Source of the DNA: Collinsella aerofaciens
GTDB lineage: Bacteria; Actinomycetota; Coriobacteriia; Coriobacteriales; Coriobacteriaceae
Reading direction: 5' to 3'
Length of the DNA stretch: 64,000 nucleotides
Assembly (NCBI RefSeq): GCF_028209625.1
Contig: NZ_JAQLDU010000014.1
Span: forward strand, 1 to 64,000
Shown here: positions 45,024-53,552 of the stretch, in pieces
How the letters are laid out: every line of letters starts with the position of its first letter
Numbering within the stretch: the stretch's first letter is position 1
Made by a program: the position numbers and the translations under genes
The notes under the pieces: model-generated
Database searches by the model: none
What the model saw: only the letters and a program-made list of their open reading frames with translations
What the model was told of the DNA's origin: nothing

Positions 45024-45899
45024 ATGGATTGCCCGGTCACCGCTCGTCCCACCGTTATCGTTATCTCCGATTCGCTCGGCGATACCGCTTGTGAGGTGGT
45101 GCTTGCGGCGTCCGGGCAATTTGATGAAGGGGCTTTTCGTCTCTTGCGCCTGCCCAAGGTGACCTCGGTGGAGCAGGTCAAGTCATTTGTGGGGCCGCGC
45201 GTCGATGCCGACCATCGCGATGTCGCCGTGTTCCATACCATTGTCGATCCGGCGCTTCGCGCCCGCGTGCTCGATTACCTGGGTATGCTGCATATCCGTT
45301 CGGTCGACCTGATCGGCCCGACGCTTGCCGTGCTGTCGTCGCTCATCGGTGTGCCGCCCAAGTGCGTTGCGGGCGTGATTCACAAGACCGATGACCGCTA
45401 TTTCCATCGTATCGAGGCCATGGAGTATTTCGTTGAGCACGATGACGGTCGTGGTTGCGACGATCTGTCGGGTGCCGATATCGTGCTGCTGGGTGTGTCG
45501 CGTACATCCAAGACGCCGCTGTCGATGTATTTAGCCTATCAGGGCTACAAGGTCGCCAATGTCCCACTGGCGCATGGCATGGAGCCGCCCAAGTCGATTT
45601 ACGAGGTTGACCCGATGCACCTGTTCGGCCTGATTTCGACCGTCGATGTGATTTCCGAAATTCGCGATAGCCGCTTGGGCGATGACTACGCCCGTGCCGT
45701 TGCCGGCTCCTATGCCGAGCCCGAGAGCGTGCGCGGCGAGCTTGAGGAAGCTCGTGCTCTCATGAAGCGCTTAGGCTGCTTTGTTGTGCGTACCGACGGC
45801 AAAGCCATCGAGGAAAGCGCTGCCGAGATCATTGCTCACCTTGAAGAGATTCAAGAGGCAAGAGCCCGCCGTGCCGTCCGCCGCGCTCAACAAAAGTAG
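45024..45899 (+). CDS. ppsR: PPDK regulatory kinase/phosphorylase (DUF299)
   Basis: A 291-residue protein. VISDSLGDTACEVV at the N-terminus, KTDDRYFHRIEAMEYFVEHDDGR and the P-loop-like GVSRTSKTPLSMYLAYQGYKVANVPL are family hallmarks. Members phosphorylate and dephosphorylate the catalytic-site threonine of pyruvate phosphate dikinase (or PEP synthase). The ppdK gene follows directly on the same strand, which identifies the target. Confidence 0.93.
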   Translation: MDCPVTARPTVIVISDSLGDTACEVVLAASGQFDEGAFRLLRLPKVTSVEQVKSFVGPRVDADHRDVAVFHTIVDPALRARVLDYLGMLHIRSVDLIGPTLAVLSSLIGVPPKCVAGVIHKTDDRYFHRIEAMEYFVEHDDGRGCDDLSGADIVLLGVSRTSKTPLSMYLAYQGYKVANVPLAHGMEPPKSIYEVDPMHLFGLISTVDVISEIRDSRLGDDYARAVAGSYAEPESVRGELEEARALMKRLGCFVVRTDGKAIEESAAEIIAHLEEIQEARARRAVRRAQQK

Positions 45900-46225
45900 C
45901 TCACTTGGGACAAGGTTGTTTGGGTAGCTAATTTGGGACGGGGCTCTTTTAGCTAACCAAAGAGAATACTTGGAAATAATGCTGATAAATGGTAAAGCGA
46001 TTTAGCAAAAACATCGCATCCGACCTGCACTTTCCTTGTAGTGGTATCTTCATAAGGTAACCACCTTTACCTACCGTTTACCGCCGGTTTTAGCACGTTT
46101 ACCAAACCGCGCACCCTCTGCTCAAGCCTGTCCAAAACCCGCCGTATAGTTCCCTCACGGCCCGCATCCGGCGGGTCGATTCGTTACCACGGTCGTGCGC
46201 GTAAGCGCATGGAAGGGGAAGTATC
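45900..46225 (+). promoter_or_regulatory. ppdK upstream region with phased TTTACC repeats
   Basis: No gene is seen in these 326 bases. A repeat similar to 37891-37918 lies at 45930-45958, flanked by tagctaa/ttagcta arms. TTTACC occurs at 46066, 46077 and 46098 (11 and 21 bases apart, on one helix face), with inverted copies ggtaaa at 45991 and ggtaa at 46056. A TATAGT box lies at 46145-46150 with a poor -35, as expected for an activated promoter. SD gaagggga precedes GTG 46226. Confidence 0.5.
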
Positions 46226-48976
46226 GTGAGCGATTGCAAGAGGGTTTACCGTTTTGGAACCGACGCCCAGGGCACCTGTGTCACTGAGGGCGACAAATCC
46301 ATGAACTTCGTGCTTGGCGGCAAAGGCGCAAACCTTGCCGAGATGAGCCGCATCGGTCTGCCGGTTCCCGGTGGCTTTACCATTACCTGCCAGACCTGTG
46401 TCGAGTACTCCGGTGCCGGCAACGTCTGGCCCGAAGGCGCACTCGATGAGATCGTTGCCGCCGAGACGGACCTCGAGGCCCGCTGCGGCAAGAAGCTCGG
46501 CGACGCCTCCGATCCGCTGCTCGTGTCGGTTCGCTCGGGCGCTCCGTTCTCCATGCCCGGCATGATGGACACGGTTCTCAACCTGGGCCTCAACGACGAC
46601 TCCGTTCAGGGCCTTATCGCCCAGACGCAAAACCCGCGCTTTGCCTGGGACAGCTATCGTCGCTTTATCCAGATGTTCTCCAACGTCGTCATGGGTGTCG
46701 ATGCCGACTTGTTCGAGAATGCCCTGACCCAGGCCCGCCTGGTCGCCGGCGTTCGCGTCGATTCCGAGCTTTCGGCCGAGGACCTGCAGGAACTCGTCGA
46801 GACCTTCAAGGGCATCTTCTCCGAGAACGTCGAGGCTGCCCTGTATCCCGAGCTCGAGGTCGCTGACGGCAAGCCCGTCTTCCCGCACGACCCGGAGCTT
46901 CAGCTGCGCCTTGCCATCCAGGCCGTCTTTGGCAGCTGGATGAACGAGCGCGCCTGCATCTACCGCAAGCAGCATGGCATTTCCGATGAGCTCGGCACCG
47001 CCGTCAACGTCCAGGCCATGGCCTTTGGCAACAAGGGCGAGACCTCGGCGACCGGCGTCGCCTTTACGCGCAACCCGGCCGACGGAACCAAGGAGTTCTA
47101 TGGCGACTTTTTGGTGAATGCCCAGGGCGAGGACGTCGTCGCCGGCATCCGAAACACCGAGCCCATCGCCGACCTCAAGACCACCTCGGGCCTCGAGTCC
47201 GCAGGCGAGGAGCTCGAGCGCGTGTTCCTGACGCTCGAGGATCATTACCGCGATATGTGCGATATCGAGTTTACCATCGAGCAGGGCAAGCTCTGGATGC
47301 TCCAGACCCGCGTGGGCAAGCGCACCGCCACTGCCGCCCTGCGCATTGCTATCGAAATGGTCGAGGAGGGCCTCATCACCCGCGAGGAGGCTGTGAGCCG
47401 CATCGATCCCGCGCAGCTCGACCAGCTCCTGCACCCGCAGTTCGACGCCTCCAAGAAGTACGAGGCCCTGGCCAGCGGCCTTAACGCCAGCCCTGGTGCC
47501 GCCGTGGGCGAGGTCGTGTTCTCGAGTGATGACGCCGTCGCGCGCGCCAACGAGGGCCACAAGGTCATTCTGGTCCGCTGGGAGACCAACCCCGACGACC
47601 TGAAGGGCATGGTCGCCGCCGAGGGCATCCTGACCAGCCACGGTGGCAAGACGAGCCATGCCGCCGTTATCGCCCGCGGCATGGGTACGCCCTGCGTTTG
47701 CGGCGTTGAGCGCTTCCACATTGACGAGGCAGAGAAGGTCGTGCGCATCGAGGGCAGCGACCGCGTGCTGCGCGAGGGCGATGTCGTCTCCATCGACGGC
47801 ACCCAGGGTATCGTTGTCGACGGCGCGGTCGACCTGGTCTCTGCAGAGCTCACCGGCGACCTGGACACCATCCTGTCTTGGGCCGATGAGATCCGTTTGG
47901 ACGAGACCGACGGTCACGCCAACCACGTGCGCGTCAACGCCGACAACCCCGAGGATGCTGCACTCGCGCTCGAGTTTGGCGCCGAGGCCATCGGTCTGTG
48001 CCGCACCGAGCACATGTTCCTGGGCGATCGCAAGAACATCATCCAGAGCTTTATCCTGTCTGACGATGAGGCCGTGAAGCAGCAGGCCCTGGCCGACTTG
48101 CTCAAGGTTCAGACCGAGGACTTCCTGGCGATGTTCAAGACCATGTCCGGTCGCGATGTGGTCGTCCGCCTGCTCGATCCGCCGCTTCATGAGTTCCTGG
48201 ATAATCCTCGCGAGCTCGAGATCGCCATCACCAAGAAGGAGGCCGCCGGCGCTCCCGAGGAGGAGCTCACTGCCCTGCGCGCCCGCCTGCGTCGCATTGA
48301 CGGCATGGTCGAGTCCAACCCCATGCTGGGCTTGCGCGGCGTGCGCCTGTCCGTCGTCTTTGGCGATCTGCCGCTCATGCAGGTTCGCGCCGTCGCCACG
48401 GCTGCTGCCCGCCTTATCAAGGAGGGTGTCGACCCGCGCCCCGAGATCATGGTTCCGCTCGTTTCCATCACGGCCGAGCATGTCCAGACCCGCGAGGTTA
48501 TCGAGCGCGTGATCGCCGAGGTTTCCGCCGAGGAAGGCGTCGAGCTCAATATTCCCGTGGGCACGATGCTCGAGCTGCCGCGTGCCTGCATGGTCGCTGA
48601 CGAGATCGCCCATCATGCCGACTTCTTCTGCTTTGGCACCAACGACCTCACCCAGACGACCTTTGGCTTCTCGCGCGATGACGCCGAGGCCAAGTTCATC
48701 CCGCTGTACCTGCACAAGAAGATCCTGAAGGACAACCCCTTCGAGACCATCGACACGGCGGTGCTGGAGCTCGTGCGCTTGGCCGTCGAGAAGGGCCGCG
48801 CCACCAATCCCGATATGCACTTTGGCGTGTGCGGCGAGCACGGCGGCGACCCCAAGTCCATCAAGGGCCTGTTTAACGTGGCCGACGTGGACTACGTGTC
48901 CTGCTCGCCCTATCGCGTGCCCCTCGCGCGCCTGGCTGCCGCCCAGGCCAAGCTCGAGGCCAAGCGTTCCGCCTAA
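46226..48976 (+). CDS. ppdK: pyruvate, phosphate dikinase
   Basis: A 916-residue enzyme interconverting pyruvate and PEP with ATP, AMP and pyrophosphate. The N-terminal ATP-grasp domain begins NFVLGGKGANLAEMSRIGLPVPGGF, the swivelling domain holds the catalytic histidine in GGKTSHAAVIARGMGTPCVCG with the regulated threonine region just before it, and the C-terminal PEP barrel has GLCRTEHMF and GTNDLTQTTFG. Start GTG 46226. The regulator gene upstream completes a PPDK control pair. In anaerobes PPDK often replaces pyruvate kinase or feeds gluconeogenesis. Confidence 0.97.
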   Translation: MSDCKRVYRFGTDAQGTCVTEGDKSMNFVLGGKGANLAEMSRIGLPVPGGFTITCQTCVEYSGAGNVWPEGALDEIVAAETDLEARCGKKLGDASDPLLVSVRSGAPFSMPGMMDTVLNLGLNDDSVQGLIAQTQNPRFAWDSYRRFIQMFSNVVMGVDADLFENALTQARLVAGVRVDSELSAEDLQELVETFKGIFSENVEAALYPELEVADGKPVFPHDPELQLRLAIQAVFGSWMNERACIYRKQHGISDELGTAVNVQAMAFGNKGETSATGVAFTRNPADGTKEFYGDFLVNAQGEDVVAGIRNTEPIADLKTTSGLESAGEELERVFLTLEDHYRDMCDIEFTIEQGKLWMLQTRVGKRTATAALRIAIEMVEEGLITREEAVSRIDPAQLDQLLHPQFDASKKYEALASGLNASPGAAVGEVVFSSDDAVARANEGHKVILVRWETNPDDLKGMVAAEGILTSHGGKTSHAAVIARGMGTPCVCGVERFHIDEAEKVVRIEGSDRVLREGDVVSIDGTQGIVVDGAVDLVSAELTGDLDTILSWADEIRLDETDGHANHVRVNADNPEDAALALEFGAEAIGLCRTEHMFLGDRKNIIQSFILSDDEAVKQQALADLLKVQTEDFLAMFKTMSGRDVVVRLLDPPLHEFLDNPRELEIAITKKEAAGAPEEELTALRARLRRIDGMVESNPMLGLRGVRLSVVFGDLPLMQVRAVATAAARLIKEGVDPRPEIMVPLVSITAEHVQTREVIERVIAEVSAEEGVELNIPVGTMLELPRACMVADEIAHHADFFCFGTNDLTQTTFGFSRDDAEAKFIPLYLHKKILKDNPFETIDTAVLELVRLAVEKGRATNPDMHFGVCGEHGGDPKSIKGLFNVADVDYVSCSPYRVPLARLAAAQAKLEAKRSA

Positions 48977-49014
48977 CGTTTTGGGTTTAGACGCCTAGCG
49001 TAGCCCCCTTCATG

Positions 49015-49041
49015 CCGCCCGTCTCATTGTGAGACGGGCGG
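49015..49041 (+). terminator. hairpin after ppdK
   Basis: A 12-bp perfect stem ccgcccgtctca (49015-49026) / tgagacgggcgg (49030-49041) with loop ttg. The T-run is weak. Confidence 0.65.
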
Positions 49042-49087
49042 TTATCATGTGCGGGTTTTGTCTTTTTGTCTGCGTAAAAAAATGTTC

Positions 49088-49115
49088 TTGCAGCAGAAAC
49101 CCGCGCGTGTATACT
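49088..49115 (+). promoter_or_regulatory. rplS promoter
   Basis: TTGCAG (49088-49093) and TATACT (49110-49115) with a 16-base spacer. The leader contains gtgccg (49138) / cggcac (49156) arms that could form a small hairpin before the SD. Confidence 0.6.
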
Positions 49116-49184
49116 CGAATACGTTTGTTCAACTACGTGCCGGCCAAGGTGGTACGGCACCTCTAGAAGAGTAAGGAATTGCAC

Positions 49185-49526
49185 ATGGATTACATCCGCG
49201 CAATCGAGCGTCAGCAGATCCGCGAGGACATTCCTCAGGTTCGCGTCGCCGACAACGTCAAGGTTCACTACCGCATTAAGGAAGGCGACCGCGAGCGCAT
49301 CCAGGTCTTCCAGGGCGACGTCATCCGCATGGCCGGCGCCGGTGCCCGCGAGACCTTCACCGTCCGCAAGATGTCCTTCGGTGTCGGTGTTGAGCGTACC
49401 TTCCCGCTTCACAGCCCCAAGATCGCCAAGCTCGAGGTCGTTCGTCATGGTCGCGTCCGTCGCGCCAAGCTGTACTACCTCCGCGACAAGGTGGGCAAGG
49501 CTGCTCGCATCCCCGAGAAGCGCTAA
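49185..49526 (+). CDS. rplS: 50S ribosomal protein L19
   Basis: A 113-residue protein: [59 protein letters not shown] and [20 protein letters not shown] 49185 has SD taagga. Confidence 0.98.
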   Translation: MDYIRAIERQQIREDIPQVRVADNVKVHYRIKEGDRERIQVFQGDVIRMAGAGARETFTVRKMSFGVGVERTFPLHSPKIAKLEVVRHGRVRRAKLYYLRDKVGKAARIPEKR

Positions 49527-49619
49527 GAAGATCGCAGCGTCTGTCCACTCGTTTGGACACAAGGGTCACCTTCGGGTGGCCCTTCTTTTTATCTGATTTG
49601 CATGCAAGGAGGGCCTGGT

Positions 49620-50408
49620 ATGGCCAACATGACGAGCTCGGTTTCGGCATCGCAGGTTGCCGGTGAGTTGGCGAGCGCTACATTTGAGGAGATTCCTGCC
49701 CTCGTGGAGCATTATCGCGAGGATCCGCGCCAGCAGGTGATCAAGGCTTGCGAGCGTGCCCTCAAACGCCATGCCAAAGAGCTTGCCGAGCGCGAGCGCG
49801 TCAACGGCATGTATCAGCTTATGCATGAGCTCGGCGGTGATGGTGTGGTCGTGGGCGTCGACGAGGTGGGCCGTGGCTCGGTAGCGGGTCCCTTGACCGT
49901 GTGTGCCGTGTGTCTTCCGATGGAGCCGCGCATCTGGGGCATCAACGATTCCAAAAAGCTCACGCCCGCGCGCCGCGAGCTGCTCTCGGTGAAGATAGCC
50001 GAGGTGGCGACTGCCATCGGCTTTTGCCATATCGCTCCTGCGGATATCGATGAGATGGGCATGGCCCGTGCTATCCGTACTGCCGTTGCGGGCGCCGTGG
50101 CCGATACGGGACTTGAACCCGACTGCGTCCTCATGGATGGCAACCCCTTGGGCGCCGTTCCTAACGAGCGCGATGTGGTGAAGGGTGATGCCAAAATCGC
50201 CTGCATCGCCGCGGCGTCCATCATGGCCAAGGTCACGCGTGACGAGATGATGGTCGAGTACGACGCCGAGTATCCCGAGTACCATCTGGCCGAGTCGAAG
50301 GGCTATGCAAGCCCCGAGCATATCGAGGCCATTCGCAAACATGGACTTTGTCCACTGCACCGCGTGAGCTTTTGCGGAAACTTTCTGCAGACTGAGCGCC
50401 TTTTCTAG
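49620..50408 (+). CDS. rnhB: ribonuclease HII
   Basis: A 262-residue enzyme cleaving RNA in RNA-DNA hybrids. VGVDEVGRGSVAGPLTV (DEVGRG active site) and DGNPLGAVP, GDAKIACIAAASIMAKVTRD follow. An N-terminal helical extension of about 75 residues precedes the catalytic domain, longer than the E. coli form but seen in Gram-positive RNase HII. SD aaggagg precedes ATG 49620. Confidence 0.96.
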   Translation: MANMTSSVSASQVAGELASATFEEIPALVEHYREDPRQQVIKACERALKRHAKELAERERVNGMYQLMHELGGDGVVVGVDEVGRGSVAGPLTVCAVCLPMEPRIWGINDSKKLTPARRELLSVKIAEVATAIGFCHIAPADIDEMGMARAIRTAVAGAVADTGLEPDCVLMDGNPLGAVPNERDVVKGDAKIACIAAASIMAKVTRDEMMVEYDAEYPEYHLAESKGYASPEHIEAIRKHGLCPLHRVSFCGNFLQTERLF

Positions 50409-50457
50409 GTCAATTGTGGAGACAGGGACCTCAGGGGTTTTATAAACCTGCTGGTAG

Positions 50458-50499
50458 CGGGCCGTATGCAACACCATTGCTGCGTACGGCCCGTTTTTT
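50458..50499 (+). terminator. Rho-independent terminator after rnhB
   Basis: A 13-bp stem cgggccgtatgca (50458-50470) / tgcgtacggcccg (50481-50493) with one G-U pair, followed by six T. Confidence 0.85.
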
Positions 50500-50597
50500 G
50501 ACGGCATTTGGTCAGCTTTTGGTTTGCTTCCGGTACTTACCCGCATGAAAGGTGCCCTCATCATCGGGGCAATGCAGCGTGCGGGAAAGGAGACCCC

Positions 50598-51083
50598 ATG
50601 AGTGCCGCAAGCAAAAAGAGCAAGACGCAGCAGCTCAAGGAGCGTTGGGAAAACGGCGAGCTCGACTGCGGGGCGATGACGCCCGAGTTTATCAAGGGGC
50701 TCAGTCCCCGCGAGCTGGGCATGCTGGGCGAGCTGATCACCATCGACTACTTTAACGAGCGCGGCTACACCTTGCTGGAGCAGGGTTATCGTTGCACCGA
50801 GGGCGAGGCCGATCTGGTGCTGCTCGATGAGCTCGACGATGTCGTGGTGATGGCCGAGGTCAAGACCAGACGCGTCGCACTGGATTGCAGCACGCGGGTC
50901 TTTCCCGAGGAGGCCGTGGACGCCCAAAAGCAACGCCGCTACCGCCGCATCGCAAGTTGCTATCTCATGGAACATTATCCGCTCAAGGCGATTCGCTTCG
51001 ATGCCGTGGGTGTCACCATTCGCGGCGGGCATATCGCTGAGATCGAGCATCAGTACAACGCGTTCGATTGGCAGGTGTCGTGA
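50598..51083 (+). CDS. yraN: YraN-family (UPF0102) nuclease-like protein
   Basis: A 161-residue protein. LGELITIDYFNERGYTLLEQGYRCTEGEADLVLLD and VVMAEVKTRR form the restriction-endonuclease-like core with the acidic and lysine residues of the D-ExK type. About 40 extra N-terminal residues precede the usual start. SD aaggaga precedes ATG 50598. It overlaps comM (TGATG), forming a yraN-comM-dprA operon. Confidence 0.88.
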   Translation: MSAASKKSKTQQLKERWENGELDCGAMTPEFIKGLSPRELGMLGELITIDYFNERGYTLLEQGYRCTEGEADLVLLDELDDVVVMAEVKTRRVALDCSTRVFPEEAVDAQKQRRYRRIASCYLMEHYPLKAIRFDAVGVTIRGGHIAEIEHQYNAFDWQVS

Positions 51084-52606
51084 TGGCGTTCGAGACGTTT
51101 GCCGTTCACGCGGCCTGCATCCGTGGCGTCGAGGCGATTCACGTCACGGTCGAGGTCTCGCTTGCCGGCGGCGTTCCGGGCATTCAGATGCTCGGCATTC
51201 CGAGTATGGAGGTGATGGAGTCACGCGGTCGTATTCGCTGCGCGATGCGCTCCGCCGGGTTCGAAATCCCGCGCTCGGGCATTACGGTCAATCTGGCGCC
51301 TGGCGATATTCGCAAGACCGGTAGCGGCTTTGATCTGCCCATCGCCATCGCGGTTCTGGCGGCCGATGGGCAGATTCCCCGTGACAACCTCGATCGCTGC
51401 CTTATCGCCGGCGAGCTCGGCTTGGACGGTACGGTGCTTCCCGTCAAGGGCGAGGTGGCGTTTCAGCTATTGGCGCGTGATATGGGGCTGTCCTTTATCG
51501 CCGGCAGGTCCGATCAGCATGTGCCGCTTGCGGGCGTGGATTGCGGATTTATCGATCATTTGTCTCAGCTTGCCCATGGCATGGGCGATGCCGCGCGGCA
51601 CTACTTGGATTCTGAAGTGCTCGAGGCGACCTTTGAGCCCGAACTCGACTATGCCGACGTACTGGGTCAGGAGGTCGCCAAGCGCGGCATGGCGCTGGCG
51701 GCAGCGGGTGAGCTCGGTTTGCTTATGATCGGGTCCCCGGGATCGGGCAAGACGATGCTCGCGCGTCGTATGACCGGCATCCTGCCCGAGCTTTCCGTTG
51801 AGGATCAACAGGAGGCGCTGTGCATCCATTCGGTTTTGGGTGAGAACATTGATGGCTTGTTGGCAGGGCACCGGCCCTTCCGCAGTCCCCATCACAGTAT
51901 TTCGACCGCAGGTCTTATCGGCGGTGGGCGCCCGGTGCACCCGGGTGAGATCAGCCTTGCTCATGGCGGCGTGCTCTTTTTGGACGAGCTTGCTGAGTTT
52001 CCCACGGGTGTGCTGCAGACGCTGCGTCAGCCCATCGAACGCGGCTACGTCAGGATCGTACGCGTCGACGGGGCTTTTACCTTCCCGTCGCGCTTTCAGC
52101 TGCTGGCTGCGAGCAATCCCTGCCCCTGCGGCTTTTTGGGCGATCGTGAGGTACCGTGTCGCTGCTCGGCGGCGATGGTCGAGCGCTATCGGTCTAAACT
52201 GCGCGGTCCTTTGGCCGACCGTATCGACATGATGATCGATGTGACCCGTCCCGACCCTCAGGTGATTATCGAGGGCGCGGAGGGTATGTCGTCAGCTGAG
52301 TTACGTGACTACGTTGTGCGCGGTCGCGCTTTTCGCGCTTGGCGCGAATCCCGTATGGACGATGCTGATGCCGAGGCCGAGGATGACGAGACACGGTCCA
52401 TTGACGGCGTCGTTTCGACCTTTGAGCTCGATGATGCGGCGGAGAAGTGTGTGCTCGGCCTGTCGAAGCGCACGCATCTCACGGGCCGCGGCATCGTGCG
52501 CCTGGTGCGTATCGCGCGTACCATCGCCGACGTCGCCGAGAGCGAGCAAGTGACGCAGGACCACGTGCTCGAGGCGGCGATGTACCAGGGAAGGAGGGAC
52601 CAATGA
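51083..52606 (+). CDS. comM: YifB/ComM-family Mg-chelatase-like AAA ATPase
   Basis: A 507-residue protein. An N-terminal LonC-like/S5-like domain (VHAACIRGVEAIHVTVEVSLAGG) is followed by the AAA core with MIGSPGSGKTMLARRMTGILPEL, SPHHSISTAGLIGGG and LFLDELAEF, and a C-terminal chelatase-type region. ComM drives branch migration during transformation in other bacteria. dprA follows with overlapping codons (ATGATG), which supports a role in DNA uptake recombination. Confidence 0.93.
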   Translation: MAFETFAVHAACIRGVEAIHVTVEVSLAGGVPGIQMLGIPSMEVMESRGRIRCAMRSAGFEIPRSGITVNLAPGDIRKTGSGFDLPIAIAVLAADGQIPRDNLDRCLIAGELGLDGTVLPVKGEVAFQLLARDMGLSFIAGRSDQHVPLAGVDCGFIDHLSQLAHGMGDAARHYLDSEVLEATFEPELDYADVLGQEVAKRGMALAAAGELGLLMIGSPGSGKTMLARRMTGILPELSVEDQQEALCIHSVLGENIDGLLAGHRPFRSPHHSISTAGLIGGGRPVHPGEISLAHGGVLFLDELAEFPTGVLQTLRQPIERGYVRIVRVDGAFTFPSRFQLLAASNPCPCGFLGDREVPCRCSAAMVERYRSKLRGPLADRIDMMIDVTRPDPQVIIEGAEGMSSAELRDYVVRGRAFRAWRESRMDDADAEAEDDETRSIDGVVSTFELDDAAEKCVLGLSKRTHLTGRGIVRLVRIARTIADVAESEQVTQDHVLEAAMYQGRRDQ

Positions 52607-53538
52607 TGGCCGAGGGGACCTACGAGCTGCATCCAGGTGACGCGTTGTATCCCGAGACCGTTTTGGAGCTTTCTGATGTACCCCAGACACTCTATGTGCG
52701 CGGCAACCCCGAGGTGCTTTCGACGCCCGCGCTCTCCATCATCGGCGCGCGCAAGGCCTCTCCGTATGGTCTTGCCGTGGCAGAGCTTGCGGCAAAGGTT
52801 GCGGTCGAGGCGGGCGTGACGGTAGTTTCGGGCGGCGCGGTCGGTTGTGACCAGGCCTCGGGTTGGGCTGCGGTCAATGCCGGCGGCAAACACGTCGTGG
52901 TGCTGGGGACGGGCGCCGACGTGGTCTACCCGCGTTCGAGCGCGGGGCTTATTACGCGCACGCTCGATACGGGTGGCGCGGTCGTGTCGATCTCTCCGTG
53001 GGGCATGGGTCCGCGCAAGTTTGCCTTTCCGCGCCGCAATCGCGTAATCGCGGCCCTGTCGCAAGCCCTCTTTGTATCCGAGGCGGGTATGCCTTCCGGG
53101 ACGTTTTCTACAGCCGAGGCTGCTATGGATTTGGGGCGAGAACTTCTTGCCGTGCCAGGGTCGATCCTATCGCCCGAGTCGCGTGGCACGAATTACCTCA
53201 TTGCGAACGGTGCCTGCTGCATCATCGACGAGGAATCTATCGAGATGGCTATTTCACGCATCTACGGCACCCTGCGCTACTCGCGCCCCGATGCTCCCGG
53301 CATTGCCGACCTGGATCAAACACAGCAGACCGTGATGCATGCGCTCATCGCCTCTCCGCTCAAGGTCGACGACATCGCGGCGCTCGTCTCGCTCGATGCC
53401 GTCGGCGTACTCAAACTCCTGGGTTCGCTTGAGCTCGAGGGTCTTATCGAGCGCATGATGGATGGAAGGTATGCGCCCTCCAAGTTTGCCCTTCACGCTC
53501 AGACACCCTTCGGTCACAATGGAAAACATGTCAATTAG
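52603..53538 (+). CDS. dprA: DNA processing protein DprA
   Basis: A 311-residue protein. ALSIIGARKASPYGL, VVSGGAVGCDQASGWAAVNAGG, VVLGTGADVVYPRSS and FPRRNRVIAALSQALFVSEA form the Rossmann core that binds ssDNA and RecA. A C-terminal winged-helix-like region is present; the N-terminal SAM-like domain of some homologues is short or absent. ATG 52603 and ATG 52606 are both possible, after SD aaggaggg. Confidence 0.94.
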   Translation: MMAEGTYELHPGDALYPETVLELSDVPQTLYVRGNPEVLSTPALSIIGARKASPYGLAVAELAAKVAVEAGVTVVSGGAVGCDQASGWAAVNAGGKHVVVLGTGADVVYPRSSAGLITRTLDTGGAVVSISPWGMGPRKFAFPRRNRVIAALSQALFVSEAGMPSGTFSTAEAAMDLGRELLAVPGSILSPESRGTNYLIANGACCIIDEESIEMAISRIYGTLRYSRPDAPGIADLDQTQQTVMHALIASPLKVDDIAALVSLDAVGVLKLLGSLELEGLIERMMDGRYAPSKFALHAQTPFGHNGKHVN

Positions 53539-53552
53539 AAAGGTGTTTGCAG

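Noticed and set aside
41987-45241. A minus-strand open frame of more than 1000 codons opposite glyQ-glyS-ppsR
   Set aside because: It lies entirely antisense to three genes with clear family motifs. Long antisense frames are a by-product of strong G/C third-position bias here; no SD or domain was seen.
46184-48841. A minus-strand open frame of about 885 codons opposite ppdK
   Set aside because: Same codon-bias effect; the plus strand encodes an intact PPDK. Similar frames opposite obg (34637-36511) and the P-type ATPase (18681-20843) were dropped for the same reason.
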